From Pseudoduganella plicata (GTDB lineage: Bacteria; Pseudomonadota; Gammaproteobacteria; Burkholderiales; Burkholderiaceae_D): a DNA stretch of 64,000 nt. Where the stretch lies: contig NZ_CP038026.1 in NCBI RefSeq assembly GCF_004421005.1, forward strand, positions 620,001 to 684,000. The letters are read 5' to 3'. A program made the translations under genes and the position numbers. This document shows positions 35,980 through 44,939 of the stretch, piece by piece (position 1 is the stretch's first letter; each line of letters starts with the position of its first letter). The notes below the pieces were generated by a model. That model did not search any database. It saw only the letters and a list, made by a program, of their open reading frames with translations, and was not told the DNA's origin.

Positions 35980-37019
35980 CAGACGTCAAGCTTGTCCAGC
36001 ACGTACGGCAGCGGCAGGAACCGCAATGCCGGCCCGCTGGCCGAACCGGCGTGCACCACACCCGCCTCCAGGGCGTCCAGCTTCATTTCCACCAGCGCGT
36101 CGACCCCGCCCGCGCCATTCGGCGCCGCGTTGACGACCATGCCGCAAGGCTGTTCCGGGTCGGCCGGCGTAAACACTTCCGTGCCCGCCGTGACGGCCGC
36201 GTCGTCGATCGAGACCAGCGCCGTGCGGCGTTTCAGCTTGCCCAGATACTGGCTGCGCGCGACGATCTCCTGGCCGGGATAGCAGCCCTTCTTGAAACTG
36301 ACGCCGCCCAGCAATTCCAGGTTGACCATCTGCGGCACGAACTGTTCCTGCGTGGCGGCCGTGATGACGGGCACGCCGGCGTGGATGTCGGAGAGGCGCC
36401 AGGCATTCACGCCTGCCACCGTCAGCCGCGCCGCCAGTTCCGGCGCCACTGTGTCGGCCGTCTCCGGACTGGCCAGCCACAGGTAGCGCGGTGCGCCGAA
36501 CGCGTCGGCCACGCGCAGCAGGGTGCCCAGCGGATGGTCGAGTTTCGTGTAGGGCGCTTCCGGCAGCACGTCGAACCACGTGCGCAGCACCGCTTCCGCG
36601 TCGCCGCCGCCAAGGCCCAGCAGCACCCGGCTTTCGCTGACGTCGGCGGCTTTCGTTTTCGCACGCAACACGAACATCTGCAGGCGCTTTTGCACGGCCG
36701 CCTGCAGCTCGCGCGGCAGTTGCAGGTAGACCGATTCGCTGTCGCGCCACATCAGGAAGCTGGCCAGCAGGCGGCCCTTTGGCGAGCAGTAGCCCGCCAG
36801 GCGGACCTCGTTCTCGCGCAGGTGTTCGACGTCATTGGTCAGCTGCGAGTGCAGGAAACTGGCCGACTGCTCGCCGGTGAAGGCGATCAGCCCGAGGTCG
36901 TCGACGTGGGCGACAAAGCCGGTGGCAAGGGCCGTGGTGGACGCGACCTGCGCCGGATTGGCCGCTGCGGGCGTGAGGGTTTGATTCCAGGTGTTCATAT
37001 TGTTGGATACTTTGGCCAT
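35979..37019 (-). CDS. ygfZ: Folate-binding protein YgfZ
   Basis: Tetrahydrofolate-binding protein needed to keep certain Fe-S enzymes (such as MiaB) active; 346 residues. The diagnostic motif KGCYPGQEIVAR is present around residue 245, and the N-terminal GEQSASFLHSQLTNDVE resembles the GcvT fold. An alternative ATG at 36998 (MNTWNQTL) is equally plausible; neither has a good ribosome site. It is divergent from mltG, the usual neighbour in related genomes, and its stop overlaps the DUF4936 start. Confidence 0.92.
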   Translation of the reverse strand: MAKVSNNMNTWNQTLTPAAANPAQVASTTALATGFVAHVDDLGLIAFTGEQSASFLHSQLTNDVEHLRENEVRLAGYCSPKGRLLASFLMWRDSESVYLQLPRELQAAVQKRLQMFVLRAKTKAADVSESRVLLGLGGGDAEAVLRTWFDVLPEAPYTKLDHPLGTLLRVADAFGAPRYLWLASPETADTVAPELAARLTVAGVNAWRLSDIHAGVPVITAATQEQFVPQMVNLELLGGVSFKKGCYPGQEIVARSQYLGKLKRRTALVSIDDAAVTAGTEVFTPADPEQPCGMVVNAAPNGAGGVDALVEMKLDALEAGVVHAGSASGPALRFLPLPYVLDKLDV

Positions 37020-37042
37020 GAAAGCATTATCATTACGGGCTC

Positions 37043-37051
37043 ATTATAAAG
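37043..37051. promoter_or_regulatory. Overlapping divergent -10 elements between ygfZ and mltG
   Basis: The minus strand reads TATAAT about 24 bases before the ygfZ start, and the plus strand reads TATAAA at the same place, upstream of mltG. No good -35 was found for either. Confidence 0.4.
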
Positions 37052-37135
37052 ATCCCGGACAAAACGCGCCGGGCGCGCCGAAATATGCCGGCTAGCGCGC
37101 CGCGAGACCCTTCAGCACAGGACTGCACGAACACG

Positions 37136-38134
37136 ATGGCACTGATAACAAGAACGATTGCGCTGGGCGTGCTGGCCGCCTGCGCCGGGGGCGCCGGCTT
37201 CGCCTGGTGGGCCCAGGCTCCCATTACGCTTGACGGCGAACCGATACCCTTCACGATCAGCAAGGGCAGCGGTGCCCACGCGGCCGGCCAGCAGATCGCC
37301 GACGCCGGCGTGCCGATGCAGCCGCTGCTGTTCAACTTCCTGGCCCGCGCCACGGGCAAGAGCGCGCGCCTGAAGGCCGGCTCGTACGAACTGAAGCCGG
37401 GCACGACGCCGTTGCGGCTGATCGACCAGCTGGCGCGCGGCGAGTATGCGCAGGAGTCGCTGACGATCATCGAAGGCTGGACGTTCCGCCAGATGCGCCA
37501 GGCCATTGCCGCCCACAAGGGCCTGAAGCACGATACGGTCGGCCTGTCGGACACGGACCTGATGCGGCAGGTCGATGCCGACTACCGCCATCCCGAAGGC
37601 CTGTTCTTCCCTGACACGTACCTGTTTGCCAAGGGCTCGTCGGAACTGGCGATCTACAAGCAGGCCCACACGGCGATGATGCAGCATCTCAAGGCCGCCT
37701 GGGACAAGCGCGTGGCGGACCTGCCGTACGCCACGCCCTATGAGGCGCTGACGATGGCGTCGATCGTGGAAAAGGAGACGGGCCAGAAGTCGGAGCGGTC
37801 GATGATCGCCGCCGTATTCGTGAACCGGCTGAAGCAGGGCATGATGCTGCAGACCGATCCCACCGTCATCTATGGCATGGGCGAGCGGTTCGACGGCAAT
37901 ATCCGCAAAAAGGACCTGGAAACGGACACCCCGTACAATACCTATATGCGTATGGGACTGCCGCCCACGCCGATCGCGCTGCCGGGCCTGCAATCGCTGG
38001 CGGCCGCGCTGGCGCCGGCACGGTCCAACGTGCTGTATTTTGTCTCGCGCGGCAACGGCACGAGCCATTTTTCGGATAACCTGCCGGAACACAACCGGGC
38101 AGTCAACCTGTATCAGAGAGCAGCCAAGCAATAA
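37136..38134 (+). CDS. mltG: Endolytic murein transglycosylase MltG
   Basis: Inner-membrane lytic transglycosylase that terminates nascent glycan strands; 332 residues. A single N-terminal membrane anchor ([20 protein letters not shown]) is followed by a LysM-like part ([18 protein letters not shown]). The YceG domain then has the catalytic Glu in [25 protein letters not shown], and [14 protein letters not shown]. The ATG at 37136 is preferred to an upstream in-frame ATG because it starts directly at the membrane anchor. tmk follows two bases after the stop. Confidence 0.95.
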   Translation: MALITRTIALGVLAACAGGAGFAWWAQAPITLDGEPIPFTISKGSGAHAAGQQIADAGVPMQPLLFNFLARATGKSARLKAGSYELKPGTTPLRLIDQLARGEYAQESLTIIEGWTFRQMRQAIAAHKGLKHDTVGLSDTDLMRQVDADYRHPEGLFFPDTYLFAKGSSELAIYKQAHTAMMQHLKAAWDKRVADLPYATPYEALTMASIVEKETGQKSERSMIAAVFVNRLKQGMMLQTDPTVIYGMGERFDGNIRKKDLETDTPYNTYMRMGLPPTPIALPGLQSLAAALAPARSNVLYFVSRGNGTSHFSDNLPEHNRAVNLYQRAAKQ

Positions 38135-38136
38135 CA

Positions 38137-38754
38137 ATGACAGTACCACGCGGCAAATTCATTACGTTCGAGGGCATCGACGGCGCCGGCAAGTCCACCC
38201 ATATCGGCTATTGCGCCGACCTGATCGCCGGCCGGGGCATCGAGCTCGTCAGTTCTCGCGAGCCGGGCGGCACGCCGCTGGGCGAGAAGCTGCGCGAACT
38301 GGTGCTGCACGAGCCGATGCACCTGGAAACGGAAGCGCTGCTGGTCTTCGCCAGCCGGCGCGAACATATCGCCCAGGTCATCGAACCGGCGCTGGCGCGC
38401 GGCGCATGGGTCATTTCCGACCGTTTCACCGATGCCAGCTTCGCCTACCAGGGCGGCGGGCGCGGGCTCGACCTGATCAAGATCGACACCCTGGCGAACT
38501 GGGTCCACCCGGAACTGTGGCCGGACCTGACCATCCTGTTCGACGTTCCCCTGGAAGTGGCCCGCGCACGCCTGGACGCCACCCGCCAGCTGGACAAGTT
38601 CGAGCAGGAGAAGGCCGACTTCTTCCTGGCCGCGCGCAACGAGTACCTGCGCCGCGCGGCGCAATATCCCGAGCGCTTTCGCGTCATCGATTCGACGCAG
38701 ACGATCGATGCGATCCGCCTCCAGCTGGCCGGGATCGTGGGCCGGCTGACATGA
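38137..38754 (+). CDS. tmk: Thymidylate kinase
   Basis: Phosphorylates dTMP to dTDP; 205 residues. The P-loop is [12 protein letters not shown] at residues 11-22, the DR motif is [18 protein letters not shown], and the lid region is [14 protein letters not shown]. The gene starts two bases after mltG and overlaps holB by four bases (ATGA). The mltG-tmk-holB-pilZ order is conserved in many proteobacteria. Confidence 0.97.
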   Translation: MTVPRGKFITFEGIDGAGKSTHIGYCADLIAGRGIELVSSREPGGTPLGEKLRELVLHEPMHLETEALLVFASRREHIAQVIEPALARGAWVISDRFTDASFAYQGGGRGLDLIKIDTLANWVHPELWPDLTILFDVPLEVARARLDATRQLDKFEQEKADFFLAARNEYLRRAAQYPERFRVIDSTQTIDAIRLQLAGIVGRLT

Positions 38755-39782
38755 TGGAGGCGGGATTGAATCCGGGCGTCTATCCGTGGCAGCAGGACGC
38801 CTGGGGCCAGATGCAGCAGTTGCGCGCGCGGCTGCCGCATGCGATCCTGTTCCATGGCTCGGCCGGCATCGGCAAGGCCGATTTCATCGAGCATTTCGCC
38901 CAGGCGCTGCTGTGCGAGAACGTGCGTCCGGACGGCCATGCATGCAACGCCTGCGCGTCGTGCGGCTGGTTTGTCCAGCAGAGCCACCCGGACTACCGGC
39001 GCATCCGTCCGGAAGCGCTGGAGGACGAGACGGCCGAAGACGATGGCGAGGAAAAGAAGGCCAAGACCAAGACGCCGTCGAAGGAAATCAAGATCGAGCA
39101 GGTGCGCGCGCTGGCCGACTTCATGAACATCTCGACGCACCGGCAGGGCTTGCGCGTGGTCGTGCTGTATCCGGCCGAGGCGCTCAACATGCCGGCGTCG
39201 AACGCGCTCCTCAAGACGCTGGAAGAGCCGCCCCCGGGCACCGTGTTCCTGCTGGCGTCGAACTCGCTGGACCGGCTGCTGCCGACGATCCTCTCGCGCT
39301 GCCGCAAGTTCGCGCTGCCGCTGCCGGCGCATGCCGACGCGCTGGCGTGGCTGCAGGCGCAAGGCGTGGCCGATGCGGACAGCTGGCTGCGCGAGCAGGG
39401 CGGCGCACCGCTGGCGGCGCTGGCGCAGTCGGAGGCGGGCAACCGCGCGGACATGGATGCCCTGCTGGGCTTCCTGGCCAGTCCGGCCGTCGACAGCGCG
39501 CTGCGCACGGCGGACAAGCTGCAGAAGGTGCCGTTGACTTCCCTCGTCGCGTGGCAGCAGCGCTGGCTGTTCGACCTGTTCTCCTGCAAGCTGACGGGTC
39601 GCATCCGCTATTATCCCCGTTACGGCCGCGAGCTGAAGGCGCTGGCCGGCAAGGTCCACGTCAGCCGCCTGCTGGCCGCGATCAAGGGCACGGCCGAGCG
39701 GCGCGCCACGTCGGACCACCCGCTCTCGCCCAAGCTGTTCATCGAGGATATGCTGCTGGACTATACCGCCTGCTGTGCCTGA
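38751..39782 (+). CDS. holB: DNA polymerase III subunit delta-prime
   Basis: Clamp-loader subunit of 343 residues. The degenerate P-loop GSAGIGKA (36-43) lacks the usual Ser/Thr, as expected of the non-ATPase delta-prime. A zinc module is formed by C55, C65, C68 and C71. Then follow [21 protein letters not shown] and [11 protein letters not shown] (sensor region). A charged insertion of about 20 residues rich in Glu and Lys lies between the zinc module and helix QVRALADFM. Start codon overlaps the tmk stop. Confidence 0.94.
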   Translation: MMEAGLNPGVYPWQQDAWGQMQQLRARLPHAILFHGSAGIGKADFIEHFAQALLCENVRPDGHACNACASCGWFVQQSHPDYRRIRPEALEDETAEDDGEEKKAKTKTPSKEIKIEQVRALADFMNISTHRQGLRVVVLYPAEALNMPASNALLKTLEEPPPGTVFLLASNSLDRLLPTILSRCRKFALPLPAHADALAWLQAQGVADADSWLREQGGAPLAALAQSEAGNRADMDALLGFLASPAVDSALRTADKLQKVPLTSLVAWQQRWLFDLFSCKLTGRIRYYPRYGRELKALAGKVHVSRLLAAIKGTAERRATSDHPLSPKLFIEDMLLDYTACCA

Positions 39783-39792
39783 AAGGATGCCG

Positions 39793-40170
39793 ATGAGCGC
39801 CGCCCCGCCCGATCCCAACGCCATACAGCCGCCGCGGCCCACGGTGCTGTCGCTGGCGATCCGGGAAAAGGCGGCGCTGTATGCGGCCTACATGCCATTC
39901 CTGAAGAACGGCGGCATCTTCGTGCCGACCCAGAAAGCGTACCGGATCGGCGACGAGATCTACCTGATCCTGACGCTGATGGACGACGCCAACAAGTACC
40001 CGATCGCCGGCAAGGTCGTGTGGATCACGCCGGCCGGCGCTCACAACAACAAGGCGCAGGGTATCGGCGTCCATTTTCCGGACGACGAAACGGGCCAGCG
40101 CACCCGTGCCCGCATCGAGGAAATCCTCGGTGCCGCCCTGCGTTCCTCGCGCGCCACCCATACCCTCTGA
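39793..40170 (+). CDS. pilZ: PilZ domain protein (type IV pilus-associated)
   Basis: 125-residue single PilZ domain protein. The body LKNGGIFVPTQKAYRIGDEIYLILTLMDD and GKVVWITPAG..QGIGVHF fits the PilZ that is needed for type IV pilus assembly and is encoded next to holB. This subtype usually lacks the RxxxR and D/NxSxxG cyclic-di-GMP residues, and I do not see them here. GAAAGG six bases before ATG 39793 decides the start. Confidence 0.9.
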   Translation: MSAAPPDPNAIQPPRPTVLSLAIREKAALYAAYMPFLKNGGIFVPTQKAYRIGDEIYLILTLMDDANKYPIAGKVVWITPAGAHNNKAQGIGVHFPDDETGQRTRARIEEILGAALRSSRATHTL

Positions 40171-40178
40171 CTTCCCGA

Positions 40179-40694
40179 ATGTCCTTTCGCCACCGCATTG
40201 CATCGCTTGACGATCTGCCGACCATCGTCGCCATCTACAACAGCACCATCGCCTCGCGCGAAGTCACGGCCGACACGGAGCCCGTCTCCGTCGAGTCGCG
40301 CCTGAACTGGTTCCACGAGCACCAGCCTGAAAAGCGCCCGCTGTGGGTGATCGAGCGCGCCGACGACACGTCGGCCAGTCCGGAAATCCTCGGCTGGATC
40401 TCGTACTCGAATTTCTACGGCCGCCCCGCATACTCCGGCACGGCCGAAGTATCGATCTACATCGCCGAACAGTGGCGCGGCAAGGGCATCGGCCGCTACG
40501 CGCTGACGCAAGCCATCGCCCACGCGCCGCGGATCGCCGTGCACACGGTGCTGGGCTTTATCTTTGGCCACAACAACGCCAGCCTGGCGCTGTTCCGCCA
40601 GTTCGGCTTCGAGGAGTGGGCCAACTTCCCCCGCGTGGCCAACCTGGACGGCGTCGAGCGCGACCTGATCATCCTCGGCAAGCGGGTCGGCTGA
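40179..40694 (+). CDS. GNAT N-acetyltransferase, phosphinothricin/methionine-sulfoximine type
   Basis: 171 residues with the PAT/MnaT layout: ASLDDLPTIVAIYNSTIASR at the N terminus, VSIYIAEQWRGKGIGRYALT for acetyl-CoA binding, and FGHNNASLALFRQFGFEEWA. Family members acetylate phosphinothricin, methionine sulfoximine or methionine. It is inserted between pilZ and tatD, which are often adjacent. A related protein occurs at 51.8-52.2 kb. A strong palindrome follows. Confidence 0.88.
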   Translation: MSFRHRIASLDDLPTIVAIYNSTIASREVTADTEPVSVESRLNWFHEHQPEKRPLWVIERADDTSASPEILGWISYSNFYGRPAYSGTAEVSIYIAEQWRGKGIGRYALTQAIAHAPRIAVHTVLGFIFGHNNASLALFRQFGFEEWANFPRVANLDGVERDLIILGKRVG

Positions 40695-40699
40695 ATCCG

Positions 40700-40754
40700 A
40701 AAACCGGAGCCTGTCACCGGTTTTTCCGCAAAACCGGTGACAGGCTCCGGTTTT
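40700..40754. terminator. 25-bp perfect palindrome, bidirectional terminator-like
   Basis: AAAACCGGAGCCTGTCACCGG plus TTTT is followed, after a five-base loop (TCCGC), by its exact reverse complement. Each side ends in TTTT, so RNA from either strand would form a long hairpin with a U-tract. It lies between the GNAT gene and tatD and shares wording with the elements at 23629 and 47833. Confidence 0.8.
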
Positions 40755-40816
40755 GACCCGTTTCAAATCCGGCCTGCTTTCCGGCAGCATTTGCGCCACT
40801 CCGTTACAATCCCATC

Positions 40817-41599
40817 ATGTTTATCGATTCACATTGCCATATCGACTTCCCCGAGCTGGCCGCTCGCATGCCCGAGCTTCGCGCGAAGATGGAGGAGAAC
40901 CGGGTGACGCACGCGCTGTGCGTCTCCGTCGACCTGCCGGACTTCCCCCGGGTGCTGGCCCTGGCCGAGGAATATCCGAACATCTTTGCCTCCGTCGGCG
41001 TCCATCCCGACTACGAGGACACCCCTGAGCCCACCGTCGGGCAGCTGGTCGAGCTGTCCAGCCACCCGAAAATCGTCGCCATCGGCGAGACGGGGCTGGA
41101 TTACTACCGCCTGACGGGCGACCTGGAATGGCAGCGCGAGCGCTTTCGCACGCACATCCGGGCATCGCGGGAAGCCCGCAAGCCTCTGATCATCCACACC
41201 CGCTCCGCCAGCGAGGACACGATCCGCATCATGCGCGAGGAAGGTGCTGGCACGGCGGACGGCGGCGTGGCCGGCGTCATGCACTGTTTTACCGAGTCGC
41301 TGGAGGTGGCGCAGGCGTCGATGGCGCTTGGTTTTTACATCTCGTTCTCCGGCATCGTCACGTTCAAGAGCGCGAAGGAGCTGCAGGCCGTCGCGCTGGC
41401 CGTGCCACTGGAGCGCATGCTGATCGAAACCGATTCGCCGTACCTGGCGCCGGTGCCGTACCGGGGACGGATGAACGAGCCGGGTTATGTTGCCCACGTG
41501 GCGGAGTTCATCGCCAACCTGAAAGGCATCTCCGTCGAGGAGGTGGCGGCGCGTACCAGCGCCAACTTCTTCGACCTGTTCCAGGGAGCGCGCGCCTGA
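40817..41599 (+). CDS. tatD: TatD-family metal-dependent hydrolase
   Basis: Metal-dependent nuclease-type hydrolase of 260 residues. Metal ligands are visible in DSHCHID, GETGLDYY, LIIHTRSA, VMHCFTES and ETDSPYLAPVPYRG. TatD-type enzymes are 3'-5' exonucleases implicated in DNA repair, although many paralogues exist. The stop overlaps the start of the ankyrin gene by one base (TGATG). Confidence 0.95.
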   Translation: MFIDSHCHIDFPELAARMPELRAKMEENRVTHALCVSVDLPDFPRVLALAEEYPNIFASVGVHPDYEDTPEPTVGQLVELSSHPKIVAIGETGLDYYRLTGDLEWQRERFRTHIRASREARKPLIIHTRSASEDTIRIMREEGAGTADGGVAGVMHCFTESLEVAQASMALGFYISFSGIVTFKSAKELQAVALAVPLERMLIETDSPYLAPVPYRGRMNEPGYVAHVAEFIANLKGISVEEVAARTSANFFDLFQGARA

Positions 41600-42315
41600 T
41601 GGGTATTCGAGTTCGCCTGCGGCTGGTGCGTCGCCGCATCTTGCTGCGCATCGCGGCCGCGGCAATGGCCGTCGCGTCCATTGCGGGGGCGCCGCATGTG
41701 GCGGCAGCCGACCAGACGGCGCGGAATGACGCCGTCACCTTGTTCCGCGCCGCCCAGATGAACGACGCCGGACGCATCAAGCCGCTGCTGGCGCGCGGAC
41801 TCGACCCGAACGTGCGCGAACCCGAGCGGGGTGAGACGGGCATGATCGTCGCGCTGCGCTACGACGCGATGGCCGTGTTCGACCTGCTGCTGGCCCAGCC
41901 GAAAATCCAGCTGGACGCGCAGGCGGCCAACGGCAATACGGCACTGATGATGGCCGCGTTCAAGAAGAACCTGCCGGCCGTCGAGAAGCTCGTTGCCAAG
42001 GGCGCCCAGGTCAACCGCCCCGGCTTCACGGCACTGCATTACGCCGCGGCGGCCGGCGCCATCGACATCCTGCGCTATCTGCTGGAGCACCATGCCTACA
42101 TCGACGCCGAGTCGCCGACCAAGGTGACGCCGCTGATGCTGGCGGCGCGCGAAGGCCAGGAGGAAGCTGTCAAGGTGCTGCTGGAAGAGGGGGCGGATGC
42201 CACCTTGCGCGACAGCGGCTTTCACCTGACGGCAGCCGAGATGGCGGAAAAGGCCGACAAGCCGTGGATCGCCCAGGCGATTGCCAGACATCTCGCCACC
42301 AGGGTCAAGCGCTGA
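41599..42315 (+). CDS. Exported ankyrin-repeat protein
   Basis: 238 residues. A basic N terminus and hydrophobic segment (LLRIAAAAMAVASIAGAPHVAAA) form a signal peptide. About five ankyrin repeats follow, for example TALMMAAFKKNLPAVEKLVAKGA, ALHYAAAAGAIDILRYLLEHH and PLMLAAREGQEEAVKVLLEEG (quoted in part). Translation is coupled to tatD by the TGATG overlap, an arrangement common in this lineage. Probably a periplasmic protein-binding module; the partner is unknown. Confidence 0.88.
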   Translation: MGIRVRLRLVRRRILLRIAAAAMAVASIAGAPHVAAADQTARNDAVTLFRAAQMNDAGRIKPLLARGLDPNVREPERGETGMIVALRYDAMAVFDLLLAQPKIQLDAQAANGNTALMMAAFKKNLPAVEKLVAKGAQVNRPGFTALHYAAAAGAIDILRYLLEHHAYIDAESPTKVTPLMLAAREGQEEAVKVLLEEGADATLRDSGFHLTAAEMAEKADKPWIAQAIARHLATRVKR

Positions 42316-42445
42316 CGAAAAATCGTGCCACCCGCGGTCCATCGCCGGAACTGGACCGTTTTTCCCGCCAACCTCGACGTTTCAACCGGTGTGGTTGATC
42401 CCGATAATAGCTTCATTGCCTGAGGCAAATATCAAAGGATCTGCA

Positions 42446-43381
42446 ATGCTGAACGAACGCGAAATCGAGAGCTGCTACCTGGGCCAGTTCATCCCGGTGC
42501 ACTACCATCACAATATGCTGATGGATAACAACCGCATGCACAGTTTCAAGTCGGCCATCGCCCACGCGGTCAAGCCGGGCATGAAAGTGCTGGAACTGGG
42601 CGGCGGCACGGGCGTGCTGTCGTGGTTCGCGGCCGCCAACGCGGCCAAGGTGTACTGCGTCGAATTCAATCCCGACATGGTGCAGGAAGCGCGCAAGTTC
42701 ATGGCCATCAATGAAAACGGCGACCGGGTCGAAGTCATTCATGCCGACGCGTTCGAGTACCTGCCGCCGGAACCCGTGGACATCGTCATCTGCGAAATGA
42801 TCCACGTGGCAATGCTGCGGGAAAAACAGGTCGAGGTGATCGAGTCGTTCAAGCGGCGCTACCGGCAGAAGTTCGGCGACAAGCTGCCGGTCTTCATGCC
42901 GGAAGCCGTGCTGATGGCCGCCCAGCCGCTGCAGCAGGAATACGATTTCGAAGGCTTTTATGCGCCGATCGTCCAGTTCCAGGAAACGGCCGTCGTGCAC
43001 AATAACTCGGCCGAGCTGGCGCAGCCCGCCGTCTACGCGGTCATCGACTTCACGCAGCCGAACGGCATGTCGTATGCGTGGCAGGGCAAGTTCGTCGTCG
43101 AACGGGACGGTACCGTCAACGCGATGCGCTTCATCACGAAGAACATCCTGTCCGTCGTGGAGGAACGCGCCACGACCATCGACTGGCTCAATCACTACAT
43201 GGTGCTGCCGCTGGCCCGCCCGGTGCGTGCCCGCGCTGGCGACGTGCTGGAAGTGAGTTTTGCCTACCGTGCCGGCGGCTCGATTCCGTCGCTGGAAGCC
43301 ACGCTGGAGGCGGCCGTGGTGTTCGAGGCAGGGCAGGATGCCGTGGCGGCACCATCCGACGCCGTTCCCGCCTATGCCTGA
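42446..43381 (+). CDS. SAM-dependent methyltransferase with PRMT-like hallmarks
   Basis: 311 residues. The N-terminal HHNMLMDNNR (21-30) matches the PRMT pattern HxxMLxDxxR. Motif I is VLELGGGTGVLSWFAA (48-63), followed by the acidic strand end VYCVEFNP. A double-Glu loop, CEMIHVAMLRE, places E117 and E126 nine residues apart, as in protein arginine methyltransferases. The C-terminal half is beta-rich, with IDW (245-247) where PRMTs have THW and then RPVRARAGDVLEV. It is therefore probably a protein methyltransferase, but other substrates are possible. AAAGGA precedes the ATG by about seven bases. Stands alone. Confidence 0.8.
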   Translation: MLNEREIESCYLGQFIPVHYHHNMLMDNNRMHSFKSAIAHAVKPGMKVLELGGGTGVLSWFAAANAAKVYCVEFNPDMVQEARKFMAINENGDRVEVIHADAFEYLPPEPVDIVICEMIHVAMLREKQVEVIESFKRRYRQKFGDKLPVFMPEAVLMAAQPLQQEYDFEGFYAPIVQFQETAVVHNNSAELAQPAVYAVIDFTQPNGMSYAWQGKFVVERDGTVNAMRFITKNILSVVEERATTIDWLNHYMVLPLARPVRARAGDVLEVSFAYRAGGSIPSLEATLEAAVVFEAGQDAVAAPSDAVPAYA

Positions 43382-43502
43382 TCCCGCGTCCGGGCCCGTA
43401 TCGCACCGTTCATCCCCGGTATTCGACGGCCCGTCGCATCCACGCCCCGCGGCGGCCCGGCCGCGCTAAAGTAGCGTCATTCAACCAACGTTGGAGGACG
43501 CG

Positions 43503-43700
43503 ATGTTCAGTTTCATGCTGTGGCTGGTGCTGCTGATGCTGTGCTGGCCGCTGGCACTGCTGGCACTGCTGCTGTATCCCGTGTTCTGGCTCCTCACGCT
43601 GCCGTTCCGGCTGATCGGCATCGGTGTCGAGGCCATCTTCGAGACGTTGCGCGCCATCGTGCTGCTGCCGGCGCGCGTGCTGAGCGGCGCGCGCCGGTAA
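43503..43700 (+). CDS. Small membrane protein
   Basis: 65 residues, two closely spaced hydrophobic segments: FMLWLVLLMLCWPLALLALL and VFWLLTLPFRLIGIG. GGAGG lies five bases before the ATG. The C terminus (LPARVLSGARR) is basic and probably cytoplasmic. No family recognised. The convergent pldA gene ends nine bases away. Confidence 0.7.
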   Translation: MFSFMLWLVLLMLCWPLALLALLLYPVFWLLTLPFRLIGIGVEAIFETLRAIVLLPARVLSGARR

Positions 43701-43708
43701 GCGTCGCC

Positions 43709-44821
43709 TCAGAACTCCACCAGTACGCCACCGCCCAGCGACATCTGCGAGTAGTTGTAGTCGATCAGGCTCTGGCCGTAGCCGGAGAAGAACTGCAGAT
43801 AGCCCTTCAGGTTGGCCCGCACGGGTACGGCCATGCCCAGCTGCAGCGCGCCGTGCTTCGTGTGGAAGTTGCGGCGCGCCAGCAGCGAGTATTCGGTGCC
43901 GTCGTCGCGGTACGTCACCCGCACGTCGCCGTGGCCCATGAAGTCGGCAATGTCGATGTTGTCGTTGTCGGACTTGTCGTTGTCGAGCCGTTTCCAGACG
44001 CGTGCCGTGACGCCGAACTTGCCGTACTCTCCACCCACCTCACCATACAAGCGGTTCCAGCTGCGCGACAGCGTGCCCGTCTGGCCGTTCGATTGGTGCA
44101 CCAGGCCCAGGCTGGCATAGCGGAAATCGAAGCCGCCGATGCGCTTGCCGATCGGCGCCACTGCCATCACTTCCGGCTGGTAATTGGTCTCGCGGAACGG
44201 GCTCGACGCGCTGCGGTTGTACGCCTGCCAGAAGCTCTGCTGCGTGTAGCCGAACCACAGGTCGATGGGCGTATTGCCGATCGATTCCAGCGCCTTCATC
44301 TTGAAGCTCAGCTGGTACATCAGTTCCACGTGCTTGGACTTGATCCCCGCCGGGGTGTACTCCTCGAAGGGCGTATCGTTGGTGGTGTTACTGTAATTGG
44401 CCAGCAGCAGATAGGTGTCGCGGTGCGGGCGGAAGTTGAAGACGCCCCGCTTGCTGCCCGGATCCAGCTCCCACAGCGGCACCATGCGCGACACCTGGGC
44501 CTGGTTAGCGGCCGGCGTGGCCGCGTTTGCTGCGGTGCGGGGCGCATCCGGGTCGACCAGGACGCCGCTGCGGGCCGGCGCGGCCTGGCCGGCAGGCGCG
44601 ACGACAACGCCCTCGGCGGCCGGCGCCCGTTTCGCCAGGGCGTCATAGCACGCCAGGCGGTTGGTCGGGTCGCCCAGCAGCGCGCAGCGCTCCAGCGTCT
44701 GTTCGATCGGTTGGGTCACGGACGCCGGTGCATCGGTCGCGATCTGCGCCAGCGCGAAAGAAGGGGAAAGACCGGCTATGGCCAAAAGGAGAGGGGAAGG
44801 GCGCAGTTTCATCGTCATCAT
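43709..44821 (-). CDS. pldA: Outer membrane phospholipase A
   Basis: Beta-barrel lipase of the outer membrane, about 370 residues with a signal peptide (LRPSPLLLAIAGLSPSFALA). The active-site motif HQSNGQTGTLSRSWNR supplies the His and Ser, and the strand FNFRPHRDTYLLLANY is typical. The protein ends in Phe (GGGVLVEF), as barrels do. A 75-residue Ala/Pro-rich segment precedes the barrel. Three ATGs lie within ten bases (44821, 44818 and 44812), so the exact start is uncertain. Divergent from the fusA copy. Confidence 0.92.
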   Translation of the reverse strand: MMTMKLRPSPLLLAIAGLSPSFALAQIATDAPASVTQPIEQTLERCALLGDPTNRLACYDALAKRAPAAEGVVVAPAGQAAPARSGVLVDPDAPRTAANAATPAANQAQVSRMVPLWELDPGSKRGVFNFRPHRDTYLLLANYSNTTNDTPFEEYTPAGIKSKHVELMYQLSFKMKALESIGNTPIDLWFGYTQQSFWQAYNRSASSPFRETNYQPEVMAVAPIGKRIGGFDFRYASLGLVHQSNGQTGTLSRSWNRLYGEVGGEYGKFGVTARVWKRLDNDKSDNDNIDIADFMGHGDVRVTYRDDGTEYSLLARRNFHTKHGALQLGMAVPVRANLKGYLQFFSGYGQSLIDYNYSQMSLGGGVLVEF

Positions 44822-44939
44822 ATTGGTTAGTAAGTATTAACCTGCCAGTATAAGGCAGCCGGCCGATGACCGGTCGCACGACAGCGCAGGCGCTGCTAGA
44901 ATGAATCGAGAACCCGTGCTGCAGTCCAAGGAGACCGTC

